Shown here piece by piece: positions 10,691 through 22,620 of a DNA stretch of 64,000 nt. The stretch covers positions 30,913,362 to 30,977,361 of the forward strand of contig NC_060886.1 in NCBI RefSeq assembly GCF_014805685.1. The letters run 5' to 3'. Position 1 is the first letter of the stretch. Every line of letters starts with the position of its first letter. The position numbers were made by a program, and so were the translations under genes. The DNA comes from Silurus meridionalis. Lineage: Eukaryota; Chordata; Actinopteri; Siluriformes; Siluridae. The notes under the pieces were generated by a model. The model had not been told where the DNA came from. It was given only the letters and a program-made list of their open reading frames with translations, and searched no databases.

Positions 10691-11748
10691 AGTCTTCTGT
10701 AGTTGTGCTTTTGAGGAATTTTTGGGACATTGAAAATGTTTTTGTCCATCGAAGGTTCATCTGTATGCTTAATAATGGCAGTCCAGCATTCTTGGTTTCC
10801 GTCAGTCTGTACTGATCTTGGCGAACGCTGGCGTAGCCGAACGGCTAAAAAGAAACAGATGTTAAATCCCGGGTGATGTGGAGATTGAATAGCTCTTAAG
10901 AAATCACCTTGGATTATGACACAGCCGTTTTTTTGGAAAGCCGGCGGATCATTGCTTGCTGGTAATGCTAGCCTACGCTAATACAGCGCATTATTTTTAC
11001 ATTGTATCACAGCTCCTGTGCTTTATGTAAACACTGGGGGGCACCGTGATGGGAACGCAAACGTGTAGGCCCACTTCTACATTTCCTTCTTCCTCAGACA
11101 TGCATCTGAAAGGGAAATGAGCGGCAGAAAGAAGGAAAAGAAATAAGAGCAGCCTCTTTCAATCGGGTGAAGGCATTGTGATTAGTCCTGTCATGTTTGA
11201 AGGCAGGAGGGAAAGAGAAGAAAAGTGTAGCCTGGTACTCATTAGGCCGCTGTTTTGATTCGGATTGAGACCCGGACTCGGTTCTATTGTCACTCCAGAT
11301 CATATGACCTGCGTAAACACGTCTAATCAGCGCACGGCACTGCGGCTAAACACGACATGGCATCCGCCTTGTGCAAGAGCGTAACCAGAGCCCTATGCTA
11401 ACATTCCCTATTGATGCTGCGTGCGAGGTTTGGGTCATGTCCCTATAACGACTGTTCTGTGTCAGTCCTCACTGCCAATTTCTCCTCTTTCATCCAAGAC
11501 CTTTTAAAAATTCTGCTTTAAGGCAGGTTGTTGTTTTCTTATTTCACCTTCGAGGCAGTTAGTAATCCGAAGACCACCCAATGAGGAGCAAAACTGCCTT
11601 TACTTCACATGCTGACTCTGGACAGGCTCGTTCACACGCACTAGGGTCACGTTTTGTGTAATTTGAACAGCAGGTCTTTGTCTAATGCTGTCAAAACTCA
11701 ATTAAAAGCAGCATTTGATTATACCAGTCTCTGTACAGTCAGTGCAGA

Positions 11749-11753
<5 letters not shown>
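10691..11753. other. Unannotated intergenic DNA
   Basis: Unique-looking with moderate CpG. No gene, repeat family or array recognised. Confidence 0.4.

Positions 11754-11813
<60 letters not shown>
11754..11813. repeat. (TA)n microsatellite, 60 bp
   Basis: Uninterrupted TA run ending a few bases before the 5' end of a Tc1-type copy. Confidence 0.95.
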
Positions 11814-11815
<2 letters not shown>

Positions 11816-12275
11816 CTGATACACTATACTGGAAAAAGGTATTAGGACACCTGACTTCTCCTGATATTTGATGTTCTTTTTTACAAACTGTTAACACAAA
11901 TTCAGAGCCAAACAATTGTTCAGGACGTCTTTGGATGCATTTGGCACTCTCACTTGAACTAGGAGACCCAAACCTGTTCCAGCATGACAATGCACAAAGC
12001 TAGCTCCATGAATGTCTGGGCGATGTGGAAGATCTCCTGCTTAAGACCATCAACCCTATTGAACAACTCTGCGATGAGTTTTTTACACGGACTGCACCCC
12101 AGGCTTCCTCACTTTCTCATCTACAGTACATCAGTACCTGACTTTACTAACACCCTTTGTAGCTGAAGGAATCTCCACAAAATCTAGTGGAACATCTTCC
12201 CAGAAGAGTGGAGCTCATTATAACAGCTAATGGAGACTAAATGTGTAACGGGACGTTCAAAAAGGACGAAACATT
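11816..12275 (+). mobile_element. Tc1/mariner-type relic, copy C
   Basis: Same family as copy B and on the plus strand. The 5' end TACTGGAAAAAGGTATTAGG with ACACCTGAC follows the TA array. Family landmarks follow in order: GTCTTTGGATGCATTTGG, ACTTGAACTAGGAGACC, ATGACAATGCACAAAGC, GGAAGATCTCCTGCT, TGCACCCCAGGC, TACCTGACTTTACTAACACC, TCTAGTGGAACATCTTCCC and ATTATAACAGCTAATGG. The word TTCCAGCATGACAATGCACA corresponds to the QHDNA-type residues preceding the catalytic DDE segment, but the frame is broken by stops. The 3' terminal repeat is not clear. Confidence 0.75.
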
Positions 12276-14846
12276 TGATTTTATTTTCACTGATTGAAAG
12301 GTTTTGCAAATTAATATCAACTCACATTATTCTCTGGAGTCTAGACAATTAAAAGTGTGTTGGGAAAGTTCATCTCAGGGCAACACACACAAACACACAC
12401 ACGACTGATTAGGGAGAACAAGGCAAACTTGATAATGTGTAGTTCATCTATTCTCCTCGTCATCCTGCATCCGCAATACGACCTACATCTGTCCAGGGGT
12501 TGTGAAAGACAGAAGAAAGGATAAAGATACCGGATGAAGGAGACTGAACGGTAGAATAAATTAGGGGGTGTAAAAGTGATAGTTTGGTGCCAGAGGTTCA
12601 TGGGGATAAGTCAGGTGTTTGTGTGTATATTGTGTTGGAAAAAGAGAGAGATAGAAAGAGGGATGAAGGAGAAGGAGGAGTATAAAGTCTGTCATTATGT
12701 GGAAATGAGTTACACTTCCCTCCCACTGAATAAATAACACCCCTTGCTCAAGCCTGGGAGTGTAGAGATCTTTATTAATGCTCTTTAAGTGCGGTGCTTG
12801 AAGGAACGATGTCCTTCTGGATTCTTCTGCAGAGATACGCTTGTAGACAGCGGGTCATTTGTAAGGCTGTTACGTAAGGTCATGATATTTCCAAATAACC
12901 ATCACATTTAATCATAGGATGTGTAGGAGAAATTACACACCAATGTCCTGAAAGCAAACCGACCTCTAGTGATATTCTACAGGATTACATTTAATGTATA
13001 ATTGATATTTTTGAAAAATTTGTCTACTTTCTCACTCTGTTTTTCGCACATCTAAATGTAAATGTATTTTTATCTAATATATTTTCAGATTTTTTTTTCT
13101 TATTATATTTTCCCATATTTTACATTTATAGTTCCATTTATCTAATGCACAATTTTCTGAGTTCTCAATTCATCGAATAGAATTCTGCTTAAAACGTTTG
13201 TGACAAACGATGTTCTTGAAATCTTGAAAAATATCGATCGTTTTGTTAATGGCGTTTGTATTGAAAGAATCAGTTTTGCATTGAAATATCAATCCTTCCT
13301 GATTTTTTTTTTTTTAATTTATTTTAAACAATTGAGTTTGCAAATTTCCTCAAGGTGAAATTTTTCAGCCAGAAAACTTCAAAACATTGCATCATCAAGA
13401 CCTGGAGATTTTTTGAAAAGTTTTTAGTGTATTTAATATGAAAAATAATAGCTTTAATGATTTTGGGGAGAATATATGATCAGCTAGTTCCTGAGTTACG
13501 ATTGTTTAATTTAAGATTTTTCGATCTTTCGATAGTGATACGACAAAATTGTATAAATATTTTCTCGGGACAGGCAAACGCCCCAGCGTATATGTGGTAG
13601 GATATGCTGGGACACTGCCAGGATGTGCGAATCTTGGGGGGGTTTCAAAGCCCAGTTTTAGCTCTTGTCTCTCTGTTTTTATTGGCGTCACCCTCCACTA
13701 GCAAACCAGCGCTTGTTCACGTGCATATATACTGCATAATTTCTGCATTACGCTAGTGTAAATTGCTCTGTTTTACACTTATGTATTGTGATTTGATCAT
13801 TATTAATAAATGACAGTATTCTACCCCATACTAATCACCATTCTTCAAGATTCCTGGGTAGGCAAGGCCAGGTCTACATGACATTTTCACATTACGATGA
13901 CATCATCAGAAAACATCTTTATTGTAACTTGGGGAACTATTTGTATTGCTATAAATATCAGTGATACTGATCTTGAATTTACTTGGTATTGTCCAACCCT
14001 TGTACGATGCAACAGTTAGTGTTGATGCTTCATAGCTTCAGAATCTTTATTCTGGTCATCTTTAGTCTTGTTAGTATATGTTTGTATAGTCTTATTAGTA
14101 TATGTATTAGTCTTCATGAACACTATATTCACTTATTATGTGGGGGCCTGTTATAAAGCGTCTGGGCTCTGAAGGTCTTGCAGTGTTTTAGCATTGTGAG
14201 GTCTTTTGTGAACGAATGTGAAATGTGATGCTTCGGTTTGCAGTTAATGTTTCTCATCACCACATCACATCACAGACCGAAACATGATTAGCCCTCGGGG
14301 CCAGATCCATTTCCATTCTCTTTCAGTTCTGCTTTCTAAATAGTCATGAGAAGGAAAATGGAATCACTGTAAACACACACTGAGCTCATCCTCACACACG
14401 GGTCCTGTTTTTATTACCCAATTTTGCAATCGCTAATATTACACTCTTTTTTCATCAGTCAGCATTCGAATGTTTTTCATGCCGGGAAAGATGGACCTTG
14501 ACCTCACGAAATGATGCTCCTGTATGCCACTGTAGCACACCTGCAAGGCATCTGAGGCCTGAACCAGAACCATTCCTGTGTGATGATAACATTCTTGAAG
14601 CAGCTTTGTAGTATCTGTGTGCCAGACAAAACCAATGTCACAGTGTTTTCTCATTGAGGTCACAATGCTTTAACCAAAAGCGGGTGAAAGAGATTTACTT
14701 CATTTAGCACCTCTATTTAATAACCAAGGTCATTTTACATACACAAGGTTATAAAAGTGGGACGGATAATAGAGTGGAAAGGTTGAAGGGTTTATAATAA
14801 GAAGTGATAAGTGATATATTTTAAAGGATCTTCCACTGATGCCCAT
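12276..14846. other. Unannotated intergenic DNA
   Basis: Contains a polypurine tract at about 12641-12680 and AT-rich DNA from 12990 to 13500. The part at 12690-12870 is repeat-poor with a CCCACTGAATAAATAACACC word and could be a conserved element, weakly. No gene recognised. Confidence 0.4.
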
Positions 14847-14877
<31 letters not shown>

Positions 14878-14902
14878 TTCTCTCTCTTTCTTTTTCTCTC
14901 TG
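14847..14902. repeat. (CT)n imperfect microsatellite
   Basis: CT repeats interrupted by extra T residues, purine-free on the plus strand. A possible triplex-forming tract. Confidence 0.9.
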
Positions 14903-15569
14903 TCAAGCTCCATTTGCTCCTAAGATACTAGTAATCAAGTCTCCTACTCCCCATCCAGACCTGCCTGCTCCATCCTGATGCCCTGATAGAATTCTCATCA
15001 TTTGAAAATGGTAGATGTTTCCACTCAGGAACCATGAAGATGACCTTAGAGTGTAATTAATATGGACAGTTTGCTATAATGGTTTAGGACTACAGTTCCT
15101 GTGGACTATGGATGAATCCTGTGGATAAGATGAAGTTTCAGGAAGTGTTTCCTTCACCATCGTAACCTCGAAATTGTAATGGTGTGACCTTGTGGGTTTT
15201 TTGGTGGCATGTAGTGAATGATATTGGGATCTACTGGACACCATTAGGACCATTGGGATGGCACTAAACATCTAGATTGCTATAGGTTTCTGTACTGTTT
15301 TCTTTGGTGTGACGCTAATAAGGTAATGATGTGTGCACACAAACATACTGGAAACACTTTTTTTTTCTGGAAACCATTTGGTGATGCTTTTAAGGTGAGC
15401 AGCTGATGGTTTGTAATGGTGCTTGTAGTGGAAACCATTCTGACATGGTTTATATGTTTTCTCCCAGCAAGGTCTCTTCACTCAACTGATTAAAAGTTCT
15501 GCCTATAAATGAAATTATGTTGCTTTTTTTAAAAGTCTTTTTGTTTCTTATTTATTCATTCAAACATCA
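14903..15569. other. Unannotated spacer
   Basis: Unique-looking DNA. Frames on the minus strand at 15074-15481 have no recognisable domain. Confidence 0.4.
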
Positions 15570-15970
15570 TTAATGACTTCTTCTAACCCCATGTTCAGGA
15601 AATGGTGTTTATTTTCCTCAGTAGTTTCGATATCATTTGCATTTGATCATTTCGTGCCAAGTGAGCTGCTTCCCTTTCACTCAACACGAAACCTCTGGGC
15701 CTTCAATCTTCGGTCTCACATGCTAGAATCAATTTACCGCTATTATTTATTTAGACCCTCAGCTTCACTCGGAGCACTTTTGTTTTTTTCTCCTCCGTTT
15801 ACTGTTCTGGCCCATAAACGATGCATGTGCGCTGTTTTGCCAAGAAAAGAGAGCAAAAAGCATGAATGCGGAGGCAGGAGACAGCGTTCGGGGGAGTAAA
15901 CGTAGCGAACGCAGTCTTCCGTTACGCCCCAATTAGCTTCATCTCGTCCTCCAATAAATCCTGAACTCGG
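15570..15970. other. Candidate conserved non-coding segment
   Basis: Repeat-free. A perfect octamer ATTTGCAT lies at 15635-15642, followed by TGATCATTTCG. A plus-strand frame of 108 codons spans 15573-15899 but is rich in aromatic and basic residues and matches nothing I know, so I do not call it a gene. Confidence 0.25.
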
Positions 15971-16139
15971 GAGTGCAACCTTTAAAAAAATATGAGAGCA
16001 GACATTAATTAACAGTTATATACTCAAGCACTGGAGCATGCGTCTAGCTTTGTGCTCATCTCTCGGCCTGCTTCGAATCCGATCTCCACCGAACGCTCAG
16101 CTACGTGCCGAGGGTCGATAAACAGATGATCAACACTTC

Positions 16140-16560
16140 ACCATGAAGAATGCTCGGATTTTATTGCTAAGAAAAGGAACCGAAAAGTTTGTCAAGGTTG
16201 CACTTTTCAGATAATGCAGTGGAAATGAACGATATCGGTTTCCTCCTCGAGGGAGGAATCGTTAGAGGGGAAATGAGCAATTACAAGACTTGGGTCAAAA
16301 TTAATCCTCAATTAATTGATGGAAGTAGTTAAGTTTTGTAATCAGACGGTAATTTTTTATATTTTTTTTCTTTCTTTATTGCCGTGAGGTTTCGAGTAAA
16401 TTGTCTAGAGAGCTCATCGCTTTTTTATTTTTCGTTCGACTTTGAGGGCAGGGTGCATTAATTTTCCTGTGTTTTTAATGGTGTATTAAAAGCATGATCT
16501 TTAATATGCATAATTAATTAATTTTTGACTTTTAAAAAAAATATTTATAATGGCTACATT
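16140..16560. other. Candidate conserved non-coding segment
   Basis: Repeat-poor. CCTCCTCGAGGGAGG is a local palindrome near 16240, then GAGCAATTACAAG, AAAATTAATCC, TCAATTAATTGATGG and AATATGCATAATTAATTAA. This is an unusual density of homeodomain-like AT cores, though AT-rich DNA produces some by chance. Confidence 0.25.
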
Positions 16561-16696
16561 TGATTTCTTACTTTTGTAACTGTTGTTGATGAATCAATTA
16601 AATAAATCGTTGTCGTTTCAACTTCAATAGCAATTAGTTGAAATGAAATAAAATAAAGTTTGAATTATTTGCACATTAATTATGTATGTTATAATA

Positions 16697-17065
16697 TAAT
16701 AAATGGGCAAATGTTTGTGGACACTTGACCATTAGGTTACATCTATTAGAACAACCTGTTTCACATTTAGTCTCCATTTGCTGTTATAATTCCCTCCACA
16801 CTTCTGGGAAGATGTTCCACTAGACTGTAGATTTGTGGAGCTACAAGGGTGTTAGTAAAGACAGGTACTGGTGTAGGTGAGAAGGGGAGGAGGTCTGGGG
16901 TGCAGTCAACGTTCACGTTCATCCTCAAGGTGTTTAATTGGGTTTATAGCAGGAGATCTTCCACCTCATTGTGCACCATCTTCATGCTGGAACAGGTTTT
17001 GGGTCAGTTCAAGTGAATGGAAAAATGTAATTAAAAGTTGTCCTTTAGCAACCGAAACCACATGT
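16697..17065 (-). mobile_element. Tc1/mariner-type MITE, copy D
   Basis: Minus-strand copy of the main family. The 3' terminal repeat is at the left: GGGCAAATGTTTGTGGACAC near 16704, followed by CATTTAGTCTCCATTTGCTG, CTTCTGGGAAGATGTTCCAC, GTGTTAGTAAAGACAGG, GGGTGCAGTCAACGTTCACG, AGCAGGAGATCTTCCACC and ATGCTGGAACAGG. Internally deleted relative to copy C. No intact transposase. Confidence 0.75.
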
Positions 17066-17850
17066 AATCAACAGATGAAGATTAGATTTATTGCAAATAA
17101 AATGGTAAAATGGCGACAGTTTAACTAATTCAGCCTTAATTTTTCTCCAGGGCTTCATCAATCATCATTCATTCCTGCTTGTCTGGCCTGCAAACGATTT
17201 TATTTTTTCAACTCTACTCACAACAGCTGCAGAAGTGCATTCTGAAAAATTCGTCCTACCAAAAATAAAGAAATAAATAACAAGCTCATTATATCGGGAC
17301 AGAAATTCTCTAAACTGATTCATTAAACTAAACGTTAAATGGTGACTTATTTCTAGTTCTGGTTCTGGTCCATAATTTCTGCATTGAACTGTACAATAAC
17401 TGTCGTTTTTTTTCCCCCAGCACATCTGCGCGTTATCTGAGCTGAATCGAGTGTTAAACTCTGAGCCCAAGTCTTTTTAAATGCATTAAACAGCTCAGTG
17501 TCTGCGACAATACCGACACTTTTTCCCACCGTTTGTGACGTTTTCAAAAATTGAACTCGCTGCTATTGATGGAGTAAATTTAGAATCAGGAAAGAACTCG
17601 CAGAGCTACCAGTAGGTGAGAAAGAGGTAGAAAAGAAGAGTGCTTCCTTTCAGAAAATAAAGGCAGTTTATCGAATGTGCAGCCCTTTCTTTCTTTCTTT
17701 CTTTTTTTTTGAGATCAGAAAGTAAAAAATGCTCAATATTGCTCAGTTATTAAATCTCAGCTACTCAGAACAAGCTCAAAAGAGCACTGGATTTATTTTA
17801 CACCATACGGTAAAAAAAACATTATCTTTACTTAATGCATCATCTCCCAC
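17066..17850. other. Unannotated spacer
   Basis: AT-rich unique DNA with a short (TTTC)n at about 17686-17705. Minus-strand frames at 17165-17547 match no family known to me. Confidence 0.4.
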
Positions 17851-18130
17851 CCTTTGAACAAGCTTCTCCTTAATGGAGCGCTCCATGTTGATTGTGGCTC
17901 CAATCCAGATTTTGCCAGAGCAGAGTTCTGGATCGGTTCGTATAAATGTTTAGGGGGAAAAAATGCCCAACAGACTTTTCCTGATGTGTCAGCGAGGGGA
18001 CTCGGCCTTACGGACCTTGCAGAAATAGGGGGCTCTTGAAAAGGGTAGAGGATGGTGAATGTTTGTTCAGGCCTGCAGGCTCTGTGCCAGAAGAGACGCT
18101 GGAGAGAAACTTAGCTCAAACCAAGCGGTG
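17850..18130. other. Candidate conserved non-coding segment
   Basis: Repeat-free and more GC-rich than its flanks. Contains TTGATTGTGGCTCCAATCC, AGGCCTGCAGGC (palindrome) and GAGACGCTGGAGAG. Only compositional support. Confidence 0.22.
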
Positions 18131-18894
18131 ATATCACTCTATCGGCCCGTGTCTGTCTACGACAGGAAATAACTCGACACCGGAATCGTGTGCACATCCC
18201 ACTTAGCACAGACCTTTTACTCATGTCCTCATGTTTAACCTTCTACACTATAAAATAATTGTATTTGTCCCTCCCAGGAATCACAATTGGCTTGTTTTAA
18301 TGGATTCATTCGCAAATATCCACTGGAAAAAGGGTCTGTGAAATTGAAGCCCTAGAAACTACTCCTAGTCTGTTCATGGTCACTGATGGAAAAGTTTTAA
18401 CATGTTCAATGTAGAAATGTTGGTAATGGCGAGTGTTTCACGTTTCAATTTAATTATACAACTGTTCGCAATTTAGAGTATGTATTTGTTGTGTGTGTTG
18501 ACTATTGGAACAGAAAGTAATTCAGGATTCATGTCATTGTCTGGTTTCCACAGCAGCCAAGAACATTCATAATACCCCACAATGGAAACAGACTCAAGTG
18601 CAGCAGTGCGACACTGTACTTCTCTTCAATCCCATTCCATTCCATTCAATTCCGGCTTTTCAATTTACAATTTGGATTTTTGCCTGTAAAAAAACTGTAG
18701 TATCGGAAGTTTAACATTGTAAACCAAATTTGCTACTGGTTCACCATATCTTTTAGTTAACCATCTAAAGTCTCCCAAACATTTAATTCAATAAACAAAG
18801 GTTTTTAATTGAATAAATTGTAAATAATAAATGAATTGACATAATAAATCTGTAGTAGTGCCGAGCTGTCGATTTAACCACAAATAAAGCTCCA

Positions 18895-19040
18895 AAATCG
18901 GTTCAAATGCCGGCTGTCTATTTCTGTAGATTAGATTGCTGCAGTGTGGTGCTGATGAACTATGAGCATTTTCAATTCATTTTTATGTGTATAGCACTTT
19001 AAACAATCGACAATGTTAAAAACAAAACATATTAATACAG
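18895..19040 (+). repeat. Dispersed repeat, related to 21070-21200
   Basis: GAGCTCCAAAGTCGG-like words (AAGCTCCAAAATCGGTTCAAAT), TATTTCTG, TGTAGATTA, CTGCAGT and GATGAACTATGAGCATT are matched in order at 21070-21200, 2.2 kb away on the same strand. The right part merges with a TATAGCACTTTAAACAAT module related to 2495-2585. Family unnamed. Confidence 0.45.
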
Positions 19041-19162
19041 ATGAAGCAGCTATAAAGTTGTAATTTATCTGTGGGGGAATCTGTAACTTAAACCTGAATT
19101 ATATAACTTTTTTTAAATGAATCTGGACTGTTTTTGCCCTTTTATTGCACTTCAGTGTTTTG

Positions 19163-19163
<1 letters not shown>

Positions 19164-19205
<42 letters not shown>
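19164..19205. repeat. (TA)n microsatellite, about 42 bp
   Basis: Pure TA run, followed immediately by TTAGGGCTGTCGAA, a word often seen at the ends of fish DNA transposons. Confidence 0.92.
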
Positions 19206-19208
<3 letters not shown>

Positions 19209-19440
19209 GGCTGTCGAAATGTACACACAAATTCATAATAACGGCATTCATTTTATTAACGTCTGATTAATTAATTTGACCATTTTTATTAAAAGTATAA
19301 TAAAAAAAAAAGTATATAATAAATAAATATGGAATAGGCAAAATTCAAACGTTCAATAAACGTTTTTTTCACGACGTTCGTTCGTTACTCAGATATATAA
19401 AAAAAATCAAAACATTTCTCGGTGGAGTTAATCACTGAAC
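19206..19440. repeat. Possible end of a non-autonomous DNA transposon
   Basis: Begins TAGGGCTGTCGAAATG and runs into AT-rich sequence with AACGGCATTC, ATTAACGTCTG and AACGTTCAATAAACG. The opening word resembles termini of hAT-type fish repeats, but no matching opposite terminus or target duplication was found. Confidence 0.3.
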
Positions 19441-19814
19441 AGTTGTTTTATTGATTTATTGATTTATTTATTGCGTCTCAAATCTGCACCAAAATCCTCC
19501 ATTGCACACAAATCCGGCAATTTCATCCGTCCGTGTGGAAACATAGCAAAAGCTCCCGTTTGGTGTCCTGATGATAATTTAAAACACCATCCTTACTTTA
19601 AAACATTTACATAAATATTTTGTCTTCATGCTCTATGTTGAGTTTGGTTTCACTAATAATAAACATACATTTGCATAAAAACATCCATATTTGTCTATGC
19701 GCATGTTAAATCGAGAATTAAAAACTTAAAAAATTGTATTAATTTAGAACAGATAAATTTGTGCAATTAAGGTTTTTCAAGTTTTTCTTCTCCTCAGCTA
19801 GCCATTGTTGATGA

Positions 19815-20005
19815 ATGCTTTAATCTACAAGACGAAATCCTGCTCCAGCACAACAATGCTCCTTTGCACAAATCCAGCTCCATGAAGATCTGCTTTACAT
19901 GGGTTGGAGTGGAAGATCTCTAAAAACATTAATGAACACCTTTTTGGGATGACTGTGAATGCTGACTGCACCCCAGGCCTCCTCGCCTCACTGTGGTTGA
20001 TATAA
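19815..20005 (+). mobile_element. Tc1/mariner-type relic, copy E (internal fragment)
   Basis: Plus-strand fragment of the main family with CTCCAGCACAACAATGC, TTTGCACAAATCCAGCTCC, GGTTGGAGTGGAAGATCTC, TGACTGCACCCCAGGCC and TCCTCGCCTCA. It covers the transposase region around the QHDNA-type residues to the GLLTS-type residues. Both termini are missing. Confidence 0.7.
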
Positions 20006-20365
20006 TCTATATTGGGGTTCAATAGGACAATCGGAATGACTACGATCAGCTGGTGTTTTGGAAAGAATTCAAAAAATTCATCTGGAAGGGAAAAAAAAAA
20101 GTTTTCTTAAATTACTCTAAAAGTAAGTGTGTGGGCACTTCATCTGTCTGCCTTTGAACAACAGGAGCCACTCAGTCTGGAGTTCGTTTACTGGCTCGTT
20201 CTGTCGTAGCGCCACACGGACACACAGCGAGGTAGTGTTGGATTGTTTGACTGGAGGAAGGAACAGGTTGTGAATGTCAGGAAGGGGTTTGTGTGTTCAT
20301 GCAGGGGAGTGCGTTCTCCTCTACGTTACTCTCCCACCATGGGAAAGCTTCATCAAAACAATAAT

Positions 20366-20367
<2 letters not shown>

Positions 20368-20405
<38 letters not shown>
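20368..20405. repeat. (GT)n microsatellite
   Basis: Pure GT run. Together with the CA run at 20538-20586 it forms a long inverted repeat with a 132-base spacer. Confidence 0.95.
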
Positions 20406-20406
<1 letters not shown>

Positions 20407-20534
20407 CTAGAGACCATATCCCCTGCCTTGTCAGCTCAGCGAGACCTACCCCTGTCTCTATCTCTTGCTGTTGCTTTGATTGCATGAGTCAAGAGCTCCC
20501 CCTAGGCTAAGATGAAAAGTGAGCCGATAGGGTG

Positions 20535-20537
<3 letters not shown>

Positions 20538-20586
<49 letters not shown>
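20538..20586. repeat. (CA)n microsatellite
   Basis: Pure CA run, complementary in orientation to the GT run at 20368-20405. Confidence 0.95.
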
Positions 20587-20587
<1 letters not shown>

Positions 20588-21069
20588 CTTATCCACTCCA
20601 TGCAGGGAGTGAGCCAGTTTTCTTCAATTTTCCTCAAAGTCTTTTGTGAAGAATTTCTTCCATTCTGAGATCATACTGTACAATAGGGTCTGTACTGTAA
20701 CATGAATAAACTGCGATTGTATTCCATATGTTGAAACAGGAAGTGAAGGAGGCACGGCTTTCAGATACACTACACTGAATCTAAACGGTTTCAGTGTATG
20801 GGGTAAACAAATATTCCAGCCATGATTTAATTTATTTTACAATGAATCTTTATTGATTCTGTTGTAAGGAAATGTACGAAGCACAGAGGTCTGTTCATGT
20901 AGACAAAATGTACTGCAGTTTTATTGTATTTAAAATAATAATAAAATAGCCAAAAATGGGATTTTCTAAAAAAATATTGTTTCAATAACCAAAGGCTCGA
21001 ACCCAGAGAAAGTGACTGATTGAAACATAATGAGCTCTGTTGTAGTACCCAAAGTGTTGTTTTAACCAT

Positions 21070-21200
21070 GAATTGAGCTCCAAAGTCGGCTTAAATCCCT
21101 GGTTCCTCTTTCTGGGGCACTGTAGATTAAAGAGCTCTCTGCAGTTCATGAAGATCCTACAGATCCAGAGCTGCTGGTCACGTGAGCATTCAGTAAAATG
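21070..21200 (+). repeat. Dispersed repeat, related to 18895-19040
   Basis: TTGAGCTCCAAAGTCGGCTT, GTTCCTCTTTCTGG, CACTGTAGATTAAAG, CTGCAGTTCATGAAGATCC, AGAGCTGCTGGTCACG and GAGCATT recur, degenerate, near 18.9 kb. Longer and better preserved than that copy. Confidence 0.45.
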
Positions 21201-21285
21201 ATCATTGGATCGGATTATCCAGTGGTCCAAACACTGTGCATTAATATCTTACTTCAGGATGCATCAGGTCACGATTCACTTCAAT

Positions 21286-21771
21286 GTCTAGACCATGGGT
21301 CTTCAACCGGGGGTCCATGACCCCTAGGGGGTCTGTTGCGGTACTGCAGGGGTCTGTTAATTAATGTTAAATCACAAAAAAAAAAAAAACAGGTAAAAAC
21401 CATCAAAGATTTTATATTGAATTTTAAAAATGTAACAATTATGTTAAAGTTCTATTAAACTTGTATCAAAATGTATGAAACTGCAAATCTATTCAAATAA
21501 GACTGTCAACAACTTAATAAAGTGATTTTAATTGCAAAATATATTTTTATGATGCATAAATCTTTTTGAAAGATTTGAAGATATCCAAAAATATACAAAC
21601 AATGATGCATGTAGAACAACAACACAGTTTTCTAATTGTCTTAATATAACTAGCGCAATATTATTGTTTCTGTTGATGGCTTTTAGTGGCTGCATCAGGG
21701 GTCCCTGCCCCACGTCTGTATCGCCTAATGGGTTCTTGTCCTGAAAACAGTTGAAGATCCCTGGACTAGAC
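21286..21771. mobile_element. hAT-type non-autonomous DNA transposon with 8-bp target duplication
   Basis: The element spans 21294-21763 (470 bp). Its left end is CATGGGTCTTCAACC and its right end, read inverted, is CAGGGATCTTCAACTG, so CA.GG.TCTTCAAC is shared. The flanks are GTCTAGAC (21286-21293) and GACTAGAC (21764-21771), an 8-base direct duplication with one mismatch, the size hAT transposases leave. The interior is AT-rich and has no transposase frame; a frame of 85 codons on the minus strand is not transposase-like. The left end is followed by GGGGGTCCATGACCCC, itself a palindrome. The family resembles small hAT elements seen in fish. Confidence 0.85.
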
Positions 21772-22359
21772 ACATAATAAATCATTTAGCTGTTTATTAG
21801 CCAGTAGCATGAGACAATTGTAACCCAATTATGAACAGCAGGGACTTGAAATTTGGCAGATGCTACTTATAAAGGGTTCTGTTCCACTGCCAGGTGATGC
21901 AGCTGGAGCAGCATTTTAAAAAGGTACCAATTGTGATCTTGAAAACATGGGAGCTGAAGGAGAAAGTACACATTCACCAGAGTCATTTGATGCTGCTCTA
22001 GAGACACAGAGTTTATATACAAGAGCATGAGTAATGTCTTGTCTTTGACGAGAAACAAACTGGAGAACGACAGAATGAATCAAAATAGTTAAGAGTTTCT
22101 CTTAAAGCTCCAAGGCCTATTTTAATTTCCTTGAGACTTAAAGTGAAGTGATGGCATCTAAACTAGGATGTGTGAATGATTACAGCACTAACCAAAATCC
22201 ACTCGGAACTAAAGCAGGACATTTGAATCCACTGAACGTTCCGAAGACGTTCTACCGAATATGACAAGTATGAGTAATGCATTTGTTTCTCTCTCACACA
22301 CTCGTTCTCTCCTTCTGCTTGTCTTATCACCCTGCTCATCATTCCTTCTGGCCCGAAGC

Positions 22360-22620
22360 CAGTCCTGCACATTAGCACCCTATTTCATATCCATGTCCAT
22401 TTCCATAATCCATATTCAGCCGAATCTTCATTCTCGGGTGAATATAATTCATCAGGCGCACCGGGGGAGCGAGCCGTGGCAGCTCATTCGCGCTCACTGG
22501 CAGATTTAAACGAGCTTTTTCTTTTCTAATCTGGGCACCCCTGAGGCCTGTACGTCACTTTGGTAAAGTATCATCCAAGTTCTGATGACCTCTGATGCAA
22601 GAAGATTAAATGTAGATTCT
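22360..22620. other. Candidate conserved non-coding segment
   Basis: Repeat-free, with CCATAATCCATATTCAGCC, GGTGAATATAATTCATCAGG and TTTTCTAATCTGGGC. TAATCC/TAATCT words resemble OTX or PITX sites. No protein-like frame. Confidence 0.22.

Noticed and set aside
13550..13690. Minus-strand frame of 61 codons at 13506-13691 as a small protein gene
   Set aside because: No conserved motif or start context; isolated short frame in unique DNA.
14200..14300. Inverted words ATGCTTCGGTTTGCAG and CAGACCGAAACAT as a stem-loop
   Set aside because: Pairing is short and interrupted, no better than expected by chance.
15573..15899. Plus-strand frame of 108 codons as a possible exon
   Set aside because: Composition is Phe/Ser/Arg-rich without known motifs, and the region reads better as non-coding unique DNA.
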